Shown: positions 12,308-23,372 of the stretch, piece by piece
Layout: each line of letters begins with the position of its first letter
Numbering within the stretch: the stretch's first letter is position 1
NCBI RefSeq assembly: GCF_019175285.1
Contig: NC_056528.1
Location: forward strand, 16,709,447-16,773,446
DNA length: 64,000 nucleotides
DNA from: Sceloporus undulatus
Lineage: Eukaryota; Chordata; Lepidosauria; Squamata; Phrynosomatidae
Direction: 5' to 3'
Notes under the pieces: model-generated
What the model was told of the DNA's origin: nothing
Databases searched by the model: none
Seen by the model: only the letters and a program-made list of their open reading frames with translations
Program-made: the position numbers and the translations under genes

Positions 12308-12660
12308 TTTTGTCTGACCCAGAAAGCTAAGACGGGTCAGTCCTGATTAGTATTGGATGAGAGACTGCCACTGAATCTCAGATGCTGGAGGCCAGTGGTC
12401 CCCAAACTCTGCCCTTTAAGAGGTTTTGGACTTCAGCTCCCAGAGACTTCAGCCATGTTGATCAATAGTCTGGGATTCTGGGAGGTGAAGTCCAAAATCC
12501 CTTAAAGAGCACAGTTTGGGGACCACTGCCATAGCCTATGTTTCAGAGAGAGGAAGTGCAAAACCGTCTCTTGAGTATTCTTTGCTTTGAAAAGCCCTAT
12601 GCAACTCATGGGGTCACCTTAAGTCAACAAGTGGCCTGAAGGCACATGCACACATAAACT
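12308..12660 (+). mobile_element. 5S-rRNA-derived SINE, split by a MITE
   Basis: 12308-12370 follows vertebrate 5S rRNA (TCTGA…AAGCTAAG…GGGTC…TTAGTATTGGATGAGAGAC), covering the internal pol III control region. After the MITE insert (12393-12528) the body resumes to the tail GGTCACCTTAAGTCAACAAG…GAAGGCACA. 5S-headed SINEs are known from lizards (5S-Sauria). The copy is mutated and is not a 5S gene. Confidence 0.75.
12393..12528. mobile_element. Palindromic MITE inserted in 5S-derived SINE
   Basis: Perfect 16-bp inverted ends CAGTGGTCCCCAAACT / AGTTTGGGGACCACTG. Same family as 12161-12290. It interrupts the SINE at 12308-12660, so it arrived later. No clear target-site duplication is visible. 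Confidence 0.85.
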
Positions 12661-13031
12661 ATACTCTAATGAGGACCACTGAAATGTCACACAAAAGCAA
12701 GGCTCATGAAGAGTTGTGAAGAACTCAAAAGCTCAGTTTTTATATGTATGCGTTTGCAGGCATGTATGTATCTGTGTGAGTGGGCAGGTGGGTGTATAAG
12801 GGACAGATTTTAGTTGGTTTAAGAAATTTCTTTTACACATGGCTACATCTCTTTTTGTATGTTCCAACTGTTTCAAATGTTCAAGGGCCTGTTACTTTTA
12901 ACAGGTTCCAGACAGGTGGGTGTGTTATTGTGTGGCAGAAGGACCAAAAGAACAACACTAAAGTAAACTCTAGATCAGTGCATCTCTTACTACCTGATAT
13001 GAGTGACCAGTAGCATCAGGAGCAGATACTA

Positions 13032-13073
13032 CATATATATATATACACACACACACACACCCACACACACACT
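13032..13073. repeat. (TA)n(CA)n microsatellite
   Basis: Alternating TA followed by CA units; no other feature. Confidence 0.95.
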
Positions 13074-15095
13074 CATTAGAAACTCACCAGGGACTAGCTG
13101 ATGATGATCCACAGACCATCACTTTGAGCACTACTGCTCCAGATCCCAAAATCCTATTCCATAATAAATATATGAAATCTTTAAGAAGCAGAAAGCCTCT
13201 TTGTATTTCAAACAGTCTTAAGATACCATTCCAATACACGTTTAAAAAATAAAAACAATGGGTTGTATTTTAAACACTATGGAACACAGACCAGGGTCAG
13301 TTAAGAGTGGACTCAAACCTCAAGTTAAGGCCGACTTGAAAAGCCAGGGAAGGATCCAGGTGTATCTGCTCCAGAAGGGTATTTCATAATGATGGAAAAA
13401 GTGTGATATATCAAGAAGCCCGAGACTAGTTCAAGATGTGCTTTAAACAAAGATTTGGATAATTTGTTGCATGAATCTGAGTGAGAGAGACTTCCAAAAG
13501 AAGGAATTAATTTGAGGCTATGACAACATTTATTCAGTACAATTAATGTGCCGTTCTTTCCACTGTGGGTTTTGGTTTTGGCTTTAGACAGTCTGGACAG
13601 ACTCAGAAGTGGGGAAAAAGCACAAAAGAGGGGGAAAGCAGCCTAAGCCCTTCAGTTCCTATAATCATTCATTGAAGACCACCTTTTGTAAGTTGTTCAG
13701 TGAGGAAAGATATGGAGGAAAAGCATGCATAGGTGAGCTTTATCTGTAAAATTATTAGAGAGGAAAGGCTCAAGCAAATTCTCTCTTTACCTAGCTTCCA
13801 TCCAGACACTGCCTGTGTCTGAAGTCTAATAAATGTGTAGTCGGAGACTTGGAAATGTATACTGCCAGTATGGTGCTTATTTAGTTTTCAAAACATCCAG
13901 TGAACCTGAATTCCCTTTCACCAGACTATCATCATCATGGGACAAGAAACTCAAGCAGAAGCAGACATCAGGAAAAACAGCTATAAAATGGTACAATGGT
14001 ACAGACAGCACTCTTAAAAACAAACAAAACTCCCCCTCCCAAAGTTTAAAGTTACCTGTAAGTATACATCTACATCCTACTTCTCAACTATGTCTGCTCT
14101 CCCACTCCAAGGTATGCAAAAAAGGTCAGCCACCTCACTTGTCGAAAGCCCATACACATATAAACTTTGGTTTAGTGTCATAATGCTACAGCAGCAAAGC
14201 AGACAGGCCCAAAGAATGGACTTAAGAGAAGAAGGTATTCCCATGGGATCTAGTTTGTAATTTCTGTAACAGATGTGAACATGAAGCTGGCTCTTACTCA
14301 GGGTAGAGACTAATAATAAAATGCTACATTAATTTGGATGTAGGGTCACTCTGAAAGATGCTTAAAACAGGAGAGAGTTAGTTCTAGGAGAATACAGATA
14401 GAGATGAATCTGTGCCAAGTCAAATATTGCTTTCTAGTTTTATCTGGGGAAAAGGGGCATAATGCAAGGTGTAAACAAATGGGTGCATAAATGAATTCAG
14501 ATTCAGAAAGATATACAATAATGACATTTCTACGCAGCCTCCTTTAAAGGAATGTTTGACAGAATCATTTGGAACACATTTGGAAATTCAAAGGCAATTT
14601 GTCATATAGGGAAAGGATGGGAATCAAATATATTCTAGCTCCTCACATACCCTTTTGGTGATACAACTAGCAAAAGTCTGGCCCATGGACTCTTTATGAT
14701 CTACACAATTCCAGATCTTCCTCTTCTTTTTGCAAGGAAAACTTCTACCTCTTGGAGCTAAAAGACATGGCACAAAGTATTTCTAACACAGTGGCCAATA
14801 CCAAAAAAATTTCAACAAAATGTTACTTGTTTCCTACCCTTGTTTACAATATTCAAAATTCCTTCAAACAGAATAATTTCAGAATATGAAAGCTGTCAGC
14901 AAAACGTAGCAAATATTTATAAATCAATCACAAGCAGTTCTACTTTATAAAATAATAGAGTGGCCACTGACTACAAAAATCTAGCCAGGTTCCCAAAAGG
15001 ATCCCTTGTTCAGCACTGCCACCCAGCGATCATCTAAAAGAAATGCTGGAACTCAAATAGTAGTGAAGCAAAGGTTCACACACATTACCCTCTTC

Positions 15096-15310
15096 GGTCC
15101 AAGACACACTGCAGAAATAATCTGGTTTGAGACCGCTTTAACTGCCCTGGCTCAATGCTAGGGAATTCTGGGAACTGTAGTTTTGTGAGACATTTAGCCT
15201 TCGTAGTCAGAGAACTCTGGTGCCACAATAAACTACAATTCCCTGGCTTCCCTAGCCGGGGCAATTAGAGCGGTCTCAAACGGGATTATTTCTGCCGTGT
15301 GTTTTGGACC
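15096..15310. mobile_element. Palindromic MITE ('GTCCAAAACACACTGCAG' family)
   Basis: Inverted ends GGTCCAAGACACACTGC and GTGTGTTTTGGACC. The inner arms (TTTAACTGCCCTGGCTC, GGAATTCTGGGAACTGTAG) mirror the right half. Other copies are at 19657, 23895 (half) and 29648; relatives are at 37137 and 54139. Confidence 0.85.
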
Positions 15311-15577
15311 ACTGCCACTCTTCTACAAATCTCTCTTTTTCTCCCCTTTCAGTGATAAAACAGAAGCAGATTAACTTACCCATAATATATTTCTCTTTCC
15401 AGTTTTAAGTACAGTCAAACACAAAGGAGGCATTGCAGCACATCTTTCAGTCTGGATGTTTCTGAAACAACAACAAAAACAACAACAACGTAATGCTTAA
15501 TTTTTCCATTTCTTATATCACCATGTTTTAAGGTATAAAAATTAGTCATTTTTTGTAAACAGAGAATAATTTAAATG

Positions 15578-15820
15578 CAGTCAGTCCTCCATAGCCACAG
15601 ATTTTTTTTATCCACAGATTCAAGCATCCATGCCACGGTTTGATTTTTAAAAAAACACAACAGATAAATTCAAAAAAGGAAACCCTGATTTTGCCCTTTT
15701 ATACAAGGGACACCATCTTAATGTGCCTCAGTATGTAATGGAACCTGAGCATCCCTGGATCTTGGTATCCACCGGGGGCCTTGGAACCAAACCCCAGAGG
15801 ATACCAAGGGCCCACTGTAT
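15578..15820. mobile_element. Tigger-like MITE (MER2-like ends)
   Basis: Starts CAGTCAGTCCTCCATAGCC and ends CCAAGGGCCCACTG, flanked by TA at the right. The phrase TGGTATCCACCGGGGGCCTT is typical of pogo/Tigger termini. Non-coding. Confidence 0.75.
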
Positions 15821-16249
15821 AAATCTTTCTTCCAGGTAATGAAAGGCAGCAATAGCTAACAAGAAGCACAACTTTATTTATATTTTTAAATGCCGGTACA
15901 GAACTGGCAATTTAGGCATAGGTCTCACTCTGTAGTCTATAATATAGGCATAAATATGACCTCAAGAAAAAGAGTCATATGGTTTTCTCCTAGTCTGGAG
16001 ACACTAGGATAGGACAATGACGCTCAAGGGATCATCAGAGTCAATCCAGTTTGGGGTTTGTTTTTTATTGTAGCAATGGCTTTGGGAGTAAGGCGAAGGA
16101 AGGGTGGAGAGAGGCAGATCACTGTTGGGTTGCTGCAGTGTGTCTGCAGCAAACAATGCAATAAAACTTGACCTGGGAAAGAACAGATTTTTAGTCTAGG
16201 CGATTCTGCTGTAGCTGTGTGCGCTTACATACAACAGACAAGGTAAACA

Positions 16250-16579
16250 GCTGCTTAGTGGCTTAGTGGTTAAGATGCCAATTCTGAAGATCGGAAGGTT
16301 GGTAGTTTGAGGCCCAAATGTTGCATGATGGGTTGAGCTCCTGTCACCATTTCCAGCTTCTCCAACCTAGCAGTTGGAAAGCATGCAAATGCAAATAGAT
16401 AAATAGGTACCACTTCTCAGTGGGAAGGGAACAGCATTCGATACAGTCATGTTGGCCACATGACTGCCGGATTTGTCTTCGGACAATGCTGGCTCTTCGG
16501 CTTAGAAACAGAGATGAACACTGTCCCCTACAGTCGGTTATGACTAGATATTCAGGTCTAGGGACTACCTTTACCTTTG
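16250..16579 (+). mobile_element. tRNA-derived SINE with BovB-like tail (Sauria type)
   Basis: The head GGCTTAGTGGTTAAGATGCC, body GCTTCTCCAACCTAGCAGTT and AGTCATGTTGGCCACATGAC, and tail CCCCTACAGTCGGTTATGAC ending in ACCTTTACCTTT fit squamate Sauria SINEs. It lies about 160 bp upstream of the X-box-like site at 16744. Confidence 0.8.
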
Positions 16580-16743
16580 TAAATATAAATGTGCATGGGT
16601 AATACTGAAAAGACTGAAGCACCTTTCCTCAGCCTTTTTTGTTTAAGCCCAGAGCAAGTAATTGGCAAAGAGTTCCACGCCACACCTCTGTGAAATCTGC
16701 AAGGTATCTATAAACAGTATCTAGAAGCGGTTGCTCATGCGCT

Positions 16744-16757
16744 GTTACCATGGCAGC
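16744..16757 (+). promoter_or_regulatory. X-box-like RFX site
   Basis: GTTACCATGGCAGC matches the RFX X-box palindrome GTTRCCATGGNAAC with one mismatch. A half-site-like GGTTGC lies 14 bp upstream. X-boxes usually sit close to start sites of genes used in ciliated cells or testis. It is placed just before the proposed first exon of the plus-strand CYTH gene. Inference from motif and position only. Confidence 0.45.
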
Positions 16758-16917
16758 CCCAGGAAAACCTAAAAATAAACAGAAGGAGGGATTCTTGCAT
16801 GCTCCGTTGAAGGAAAGGGGCGGCTGACAGGAAAAGTTTGGTCGATACCCTGAAGAAATTCATAGAAGGCTTTCCTAGACATCGCCAATATCTTCTAATT
16901 CAGAGACAAATGACAAG
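16758..16917 (+). other. Proposed non-coding first exon of the CYTH gene
   Basis: The exon would end at the donor GACAAG|GTAGGC at 16917 and be spliced to the acceptor at 17707. The true start site is unknown. An ATG in strong context at 16750 opens a 25-codon frame that ends within this exon. It could act as an upstream reading frame, or it shows that transcription starts further downstream. No transcript evidence is available. Confidence 0.35.
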
Positions 16918-17149
16918 GTAGGCGACTTCAGAAATAAAAATAAGCATGATTGCACAATCTGCTGAACGAAAGACAAAATGGAACGAACTACGCAACAAAC
17001 ACCTATTAATCAATCAAAATAAAACAGCAAAAAAACAGAGAGGAGACTTTGATGCAAAGATATCATGCATGAATGAAAAACGAATGGAAAATGTTTGGTG
17101 TTGATTACGTGAAAGAATGCATGCCTTCACCTTTAAGGATGAGAAGCAT

Positions 17150-17330
17150 TCTTTTATTCTCACTCTTACAATGTAGGAATGTTATCAGTGGAATCTTCCA
17201 AAGATCTGAAATGAGTCTGGTACTTTTAAATATGTTCATAAATCACCTGAGTCCTGAGGCGGCCAACTTTCCTTATGAGACCAAGTTATTTAAACTTATA
17301 AGAACCAAAAGGTAGTGATGAGTTTCATAA
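17150..17330 (+). mobile_element. LINE reverse-transcriptase remnant (CR1/L2-like)
   Basis: Translation gives ISGIFQRSEMSLVLLNMFIN, which aligns with the common LINE motif (SGVPQGSVLGPLLFNIFIND). It is followed by YETKLFKLI (DDTKLF-like). The catalytic acidic pair is lost. It sits in the proposed intron of the CYTH gene. Confidence 0.6.
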
Positions 17331-17392
17331 GGGTCTCTCCAAAATGGAGGGGGTGGCATTGAAGTAGCAAATGCAATTCACTTAGTCTGCTG

Positions 17393-17440
17393 TGATGTAG
17401 TTGCTGTGTGTCTTCAAGTCATTTCTGATTAAAATTCTTA
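17393..17440 (-). mobile_element. SINE tail fragment
   Basis: GTGTCTTCAAGTCATTTCTG is the reverse complement of the BovB-like tail of ACA SINEs. Confidence 0.55.
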
Positions 17441-17714
17441 ACAAGATTGCATTCACTTTTACTAAGGCCTAGAAAATTTAGGGATGTCAGGAACCCTGGT
17501 CACACAAGAACATGAAATATTCATCCTGCCGCTGACTAATTTTTTAGTAAGAAGAAAAATGCAGGGTTCAAAGAGGTTTCTTCTAGTCATGTTGAGGGAC
17601 TAGAAGAGGATATGGCCACATTACAGTACAAAACAATGGCCCTTTTTAAATGGTAAGCACAACCTCTATGAATAATGATTTTTCTCAACTGTATACTTTC
17701 TTTCCAGCAGCAAC

Positions 17715-18593
17715 ATGGAAGCAACACAAGAACTCTCCATAGGCCCAGAAGTCCAGCTTCAGCAGAAGTACTGGATAACAGAAGACAGTAAAGCCAACCT
17801 GTTGACAGCTGGTGCCGAATGTTTGGAGACGGTCATTCAAAGCGAGCATTACTATGACACTGCTTCAGACGAACTAGCAACGGCTGACTTGTGGTTAAGT
17901 CAAAGAAATGAACAGTGGTGCCTCGTAGTGGACTCTCAGAAGCAAAGAGATGGAGGAAATGTCACCAAGTCAGTCCCTAAGATGCAGGAACTGCCATGTC
18001 AGGACTTAAGAGAAAACGTTACAAATGATAAACCCACTGATTGTTGTGGATTTTTGGGGCTAGGTGGCCATGTTCCAGAAGAGTTTATTTCTGACGTTTC
18101 GCCAACATCTGTGGCTGGCATCTTCAGGGAAGATAAACCCACTATCTGCAAAGGTTTAGAGGAGAAATCAACAGAATCAGAATTGCTTCCCAACCAAAAC
18201 AATCACTCGCATGAGTTTACCGAATCTGGAGCACATACAAAGGATAGTTCTACATACACTGAGCTTGTGAGAGAGAGTGACATAATGACCTATCTGGCAG
18301 GTTTCTTTAACATAGATTTGAAAGGTGAAGATGGAGGAAACGTAACCATGGAAGACTTTTTGCAGATGACCGGTATCCAGCATTACGCCAGCAATCATAC
18401 CGTTCTCCAAGCAACATACCTGCTGAGTAACAGGTACACAATTGTAATCCAAAGGGATGAATGCACTTTGAAGGAATCTGCAACTATTCGGCTAGAGGCG
18501 GATGTTTTAAATATTTGCAAAGGGTTTGAAGAAATTGAGAAGTTGGGGAATTACCTAGGATTTATTCAAAGTGAACAAGCGCTTACTATCTAG
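17715..18593 (+). CDS. CYTH-domain (thiamine-triphosphatase-like) protein, active site eroded
   Basis: Intact 292-codon single-exon frame. It is preceded by the acceptor TACTTTCTTTCCAG at 17707, so the ATG is seven bases inside the exon. The N-terminal third aligns with vertebrate ThTPase (THTPA): strand 1 VQLQQKYW (residues 13-20), HYYDTASDELATADLWL (45-61, human TYYDTPELSLMQADHWL), R64, W68. The C-terminal third aligns again: TYTELVRES (180-188), LSNRYTIVIQ (237-246), IRLEADVLNICKGFEEIEKL (258-277, human [20 protein letters not shown]), LGNYLGF. CYTH enzymes bind metal and triphosphate through an ExExK signature and paired Arg/Lys. Here the signature is QxQxK (Q14, Q16, K18); one arginine is serine (S62) and a lysine is valine (V71). 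A segment of about 105 residues (72-178) with no counterpart in THTPA separates the halves. It is acidic/polar and contains DKPTxC twice (105-110, 140-145). The full open frame argues for a functional protein, probably without classical triphosphatase activity. The gene lies antisense inside RALGPS1. A retained intron in the middle is an alternative explanation for the insert. Confidence 0.75.
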   Translation: MEATQELSIGPEVQLQQKYWITEDSKANLLTAGAECLETVIQSEHYYDTASDELATADLWLSQRNEQWCLVVDSQKQRDGGNVTKSVPKMQELPCQDLRENVTNDKPTDCCGFLGLGGHVPEEFISDVSPTSVAGIFREDKPTICKGLEEKSTESELLPNQNNHSHEFTESGAHTKDSSTYTELVRESDIMTYLAGFFNIDLKGEDGGNVTMEDFLQMTGIQHYASNHTVLQATYLLSNRYTIVIQRDECTLKESATIRLEADVLNICKGFEEIEKLGNYLGFIQSEQALTI

Positions 18594-19540
18594 CAAGCCG
18601 AATCAAGACAGTGTGATCACAAAACCCTCCAATGTTCATACAACTTTCTGAGTATTCTTTACTAATGATTTAAGTCTATTATTATAAAAACACTTCAGTA
18701 CATTCTATTTGCCCCTTTAAAATCTTAAACCCATTGATGGGTGTGACAGAATACTTTGCAGCATGGAAGTGCAGATTTATGGCAATGGCAGCAGTATGAC
18801 TAGTGTCAGCAGAGATCTATGAATAGCCCAATTAATAGTTGCTGGAAGAGACTTTCAGGAGAGCTCTAGTAAAATCAACTGCTTTAGATTTGTTTCTTCT
18901 TTTTAAGACTGCACAGGTGGCTGCATGTTAGTTCAATTAAACAAATCCCTCGACTTACCAACCCTAATCTTCTCATTCAGCAATGCTGCACAAAATCACG
19001 CTGTCTACAGAAAACATCTGTCTTTGGCAAACAAGGATCCCAGCAACCGTGAGCAAATTGCTGAAAACTGTTTGCAGATTCTTGCAAATGAATACAGTAC
19101 ATTATCATTTGATAGAATTCTGGCATCTAGGATGCGCACATTCAGCCACTTATCATTGGTAAAATGCAGTGTACAAGGGCTGCTAGATTTGGCATTTCTT
19201 CCCTTAACAATTCAGAGACCAATGCACTATGAGACATTTTCTGACACATTTGCACATAATTTTAATTGACAGATTTCTGCTGTTTCTCAAAGTGTCATCT
19301 CTAGTGCATTTAGCAATAGCAAGTACATTTCTATACCACTTACTTGCATGTACTAAGCGGCTTACAACTGTAAGCTTGGCATTCACTACAGTGTCGTCTA
19401 TTCCAATAATGTGTTCTCTGTGCATTTGTATGTTGTGCACACTTTGCTTTGTACTGATATACTCTGCTTTGAATTGTTTATATATAAGCAGCGTGTAAGA
19501 ATTTTCCAGTAAGTTAATAAACGTTTGTAATTTTAAAAAC
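18594..19540 (+). other. Proposed 3' UTR of the CYTH gene, with poly(A) signal
   Basis: After the TAG the plus strand runs without a repeat to an AATAAA at 19516-19521, followed by a T-rich stretch. This is the first good signal I find downstream of the stop codon. It includes the tail fragment at 19315-19375. Confidence 0.4.
19315..19375 (-). mobile_element. SINE/L2 tail fragment
   Basis: AGTACATTTCTATACCACTT and AAGCGGCTTACAACTGTAAG are the reverse complement of the tail of the SINE at 8880-9100. Confidence 0.55.
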
Positions 19541-19656
19541 TATTTACAGACTGTCAACATATAGAACTGCTAAAACCTGAGCACTTGGACAGATGATGTG
19601 AATGGCTACCAACTGGCAATTAATTAAATCTGGTCCTCCATTTAGTGTAACTTTGG

Positions 19657-19858
19657 AGCAAAACACACTGCAGAAATAATCCAGTTTGAAACCACTTTAA
19701 CTGGTCTGGTTCAATGCTAGGGAATTCTGAAAATTGTAGTTTCTCTGTCAGAGAGCTCTGGTGCCACAATAAACTACAATTCCCAGGATTCCCTAGCACT
19801 GAGCCAGGGCAGTTAAAGCAGTCTCAAACTGGATTATTTCTGCAATGCGTTTTGGACC
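19657..19858. mobile_element. Palindromic MITE ('GTCCAAAACACACTGCAG' family)
   Basis: Left arm AAAACACACTGCAGAAATAA and right arm TTATTTCTGCAATGCGTTTT. The centre carries AAACTACAATTCCCAGGATT. It lies just past the proposed 3' end of the CYTH gene. Confidence 0.85.
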
Positions 19859-21227
19859 TTTCTTTGGCATATTACCAGAATGAAAACAAGAAAGAGCTTC
19901 ACTGCTTTGATTTCTTGTCACTGTCCAGATATTGCTCCAGATGAAAAAGGCTAATGGTGGGATCCAGTGATTCAAGTGTACAAAAAAGCGTACACAATGC
20001 AATTTATTATAACCAGAGCTTTAAAAAGTTATTTTGGAATTACAGCACTCTGAATCACAGCTTTAGCACAGCCACAGCGACTGTGGGACTCTGTGAATGG
20101 CAGTCCCAAAATAACCTATGCAGGCCTGACTGTATCATCTTCAGCAGCTTACCCTTCCCTGCTTCTAAATGTAGAGAACTAAAAAGCGAGCAAGCAACTA
20201 TTTGACAGTTTGGCATGATCTTCTGCACCAGATATCCTGATGCATTTTGCACACTGAGCATAGCTACTTATCTCACTCAAGTATTTTATCAGCAACACAT
20301 CCTATTAATCTATGCACTACAGGATACAACGTGTTCATAATGACCAAAAAGACAAAATAGCAACAGAAACTGTACAATCTCTGGCAACACATAAATGGAA
20401 TACTCACTTGCGCGCATATATTACTTTGCCTCATTTCTGGAGCTATAGACAAGCTTCTGTTCCCTGAAGCAGCAAGGTTGCACTAGTTATTTAAACTGAA
20501 TTTACTAGGCAAATACAGTACTGTATTTCAGCCTATCATATTAAATACATCGCATAGTCAAAAATTAAACTTGATTAACCAAGTTTAAGTAGAAAGACCC
20601 ATGAAAACCTTCTAGGACTATGTGTTCTAGACAAGATCTCTACCCTTAATAAGGTAGAAAATGTCATTCACACAAAAACTATTATGTAGTAAAAGCCGTA
20701 AGGGAACAGTCGTTTATAATAACCAAAATCCCCTCTACTTTCCTCACATGGGTTTAATTTACTGTTTCGGCACAAATTAACATGCAGCCTCAATGCACCA
20801 AGTAAATCTTGCAGTTTCTGAAATGTCATTTGCTGTTTTATTATCTCAAACTGCTACCCAATTGTAACTCATGTCCTTGTCATTCTATAGTAGAATTTAT
20901 GGCAGTGCATAGGTGTAGCAACTAGTATCTCCACATTAAGTACATGCCAGAGAATCCAGCTCCTAGACGTGGCTGTAACAGGGCTCATGTGCTCCCCTTC
21001 CCCAGCGCAGCGCCACGAGGATCACAAGGAGATCAGCAGCTTCTACTTCTGGTTCAAGATTCAACACAGGTTAAAATTAACTGTGTTTAATTTTAACTGC
21101 AGTCAAAATGAGAAAAGAGGAAAATCAAAAAAAGGACATCACACAGTGTATAAATATAAATACCTAAAAGCATTAAGTTGCACAAAGGTGCATCCAAAAG
21201 GAGGACACAAGCTTAGTAGTAAATACA

Positions 21228-21584
21228 CAGTCAGCCCTCCACATCTGTGCCTTTGGCTTTTGCGGATTTGATTATTCATGGATGATTGAAGATGTTCTCT
21301 CTAGGTCCTCCAGCATGACTCTATGGTCAACTGTCATTAAAAGCTGCACTAGAAGACCTAGCGATTCCTTGAGATAACACTTCTCTGGGCATCTGTAGGT
21401 CCTCCACTGCAAATCTATGATCAACCTCTAGCAGATGTTGACCATAGAGTGACACTGGAGGACCACAGATTCCGAAAGAGGTGTTCTCTTGGCTAAAAAT
21501 ATAGTGGGTTTTCCCCCCATTCGCAGTTTTTCCACTTTCATGGGGGTCCTGCACCCTTAGTGCCAGCGAATGTTGAGGGCCCAC
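21228..21584. mobile_element. Tigger-like MITE with internal inverted arms
   Basis: Begins CAGTCAGCCCTCCACATCTG. The interior repeats 'GGTCCTCCA…' and its inverse GGAGGACC. Its layout matches 5470-5804. Short open frames inside are chance. Confidence 0.7.
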
Positions 21585-22429
21585 ATTTGGTCAGCTCAAC
21601 AGAATGGAACTAATAAACACATACAAAGCCATACAAAAGTAATTTATCCATGCTTAGTTTAGCGAAACACATACAGCAAGCAACAATAACAAACAAACCA
21701 AACACTAAAGGTATAGGAAGCCAAAGAACTCTGAATTGAGAAAAGAGATTGTGGGCTCATGGAGGATAGCTCAGCTAAACCAAGGGTTTTAAAGTCCCAC
21801 AGATTCCATGCTGCACATTTTAAGGAAAGGGACTGAAAAGCAGACAGTCAATGTAACAATAACTTGACAAAAACCTACTAGGTTTCTGCACTTGGAGATG
21901 ATTGCATTTATTCCCTGCTTCTGGACCTCCTGAATATAACTGGCTGACTGCGTCAATGGATGGACCATGGGTTTGATCCACCAAAACTCTTTATGTTCAG
22001 GAGCACTCAGAACAGTGAGAGATGTTACGTAAAGGGGAAATACCGATAGCTCATCTCATGCATGTATTACAATAGTAAATTTACATGTCTTCTCCTACAG
22101 TGGCCAGCTGCTCAGAAGGCTAGCCAGCCCCAAAGGAATGAATCAACATTTCACATGTGTGCTTTAGAAAGTGTACAAAGGACACTGTTCTGTAACTGAG
22201 CAACAGAGAGAGAAAGAGCCTGTCAAGAAGAAGAATAGAAAAGGAGGCCTCTGTTCACCCATACATCCCTAAACTCTTGTGCTCTCTCATCTTGCCTGTT
22301 TGTAAGGTTATTTATTAGTATTGCCACAGTCAGATGCAACTGCAGCATTACAGAAAATATTCACATAGACAGCTTTAATGTGCTTCTTGCATTTAACGCA
22401 AGAAGAAAGAACGGCTGGTTGCAACCGAA

Positions 22430-22775
22430 AAGAAGACCTCGTTGGTGGCACCCCAATCGTGGAATGCCCTTCTTTCGAATGCCCAACTGGCACCAATACT
22501 GGCCTCATTTAAGCATGAAGTAAAAACATGCTTATTTATTGCAAGCCTCTGGGCCTAAATTTTAAAAATGCTTTGCACATGCTCAGAACTGTTTTCACCA
22601 TCTGCGCCTGTTCCACCCTGTTAACATATTTTACATGTTTTAATCTATTCAAATTATTTTTAATCCCTTTTGACTGTTTTAACCTAGCTATACTGGCTTT
22701 ACTTGTACCCTGCCCTGAGGTCTTGTCATATATATATATATAGGGCAGAATAGGAATAATCCAATAAATGCTTTT
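22430..22775 (+). mobile_element. L2-like LINE 3' end
   Basis: It has CCCCAATCGTGGAATGCCCT, ATTTAAGCATGAAGTAAAAA, AATCCCTTTTGACTGTTTTA, a short (TA)n and the terminal AATCCAATAAATG. This is the layout of reptile L2 3' ends: a C-terminal coding remnant, then 3' UTR. Heavily truncated. Confidence 0.55.
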
Positions 22776-23297
22776 AAAACAAGAGTATCTGCTGTTCTGT
22801 CTTTTGTACTTGGATCCTAGAGGCAATGTTTTGTGAACCTGTTACCTCTTAGGTCCTGAGGAAATGGGCAAAAGCCCGTGCCCATCTTTAACCTGCCATA
22901 GCCTTTTGGATCAAGAGTCCAACCCTAATTCCACTGTTCCAGTGAGGCTTAATAAATAATGCATTCCAGATTAGTGGTAACATCGGTTTAAAATAAAGAA
23001 CATGAATAGCAACTACCAATGTCAACTAGATGTTTCAATACCATCACCTTTCCTAATTTCAGAACTCTATAGTAACGTTTCCAATATATTCTTGCCAATA
23101 CAGATCAACCTTCTTTTTTCATTAAAACAGATTATACAACGCAAAGTGATAAAACTGGCCTCAGCTGGGCTAATGTCCCATCATCGTTCACAGCAGGAAA
23201 TACAATAGAGCAGACAGGGGAAGATGAAGATCAACAGGTTATGAAATGGATTAAACAATAAGGGAAAGAGAAATGAAGTGTGAAGACTAAACTTTTT

Positions 23298-23372
23298 AAC
23301 AGCGCAATCCTATACACACTGATGCAGAAGAAAGTCGCAATGAATTAAGACTTGTTGGGGAATAAATCTCAC
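23298..23372. mobile_element. Hairpin MITE-like repeat ('CAATCCTATACA' family)
   Basis: GCGCAATCCTATACACACTG and the following AAGTCGCAATGAATTAAGAC resemble a repeat common in reptile DNA. Similar sequences lie at 34298-34366 and 43230-43325. The family is not named here. Confidence 0.4.

Noticed and set aside
12308-12370. Possible 5S rRNA gene
   Set aside because: Truncated, with many changes in the control region, and fused to a SINE body; a 5S-derived SINE explains it.
16250-16330. Possible tRNA gene (box A and box B-like)
   Set aside because: It is the head of a Sauria-type SINE; no cloverleaf 3' half is present. The same holds for the head at 8880.
17715-18593. Calling this gene THTPA
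   Set aside because: The signature residues differ, the length and central insert differ, and the locus is not the THTPA locus. A shared fold is supported; orthology is not.
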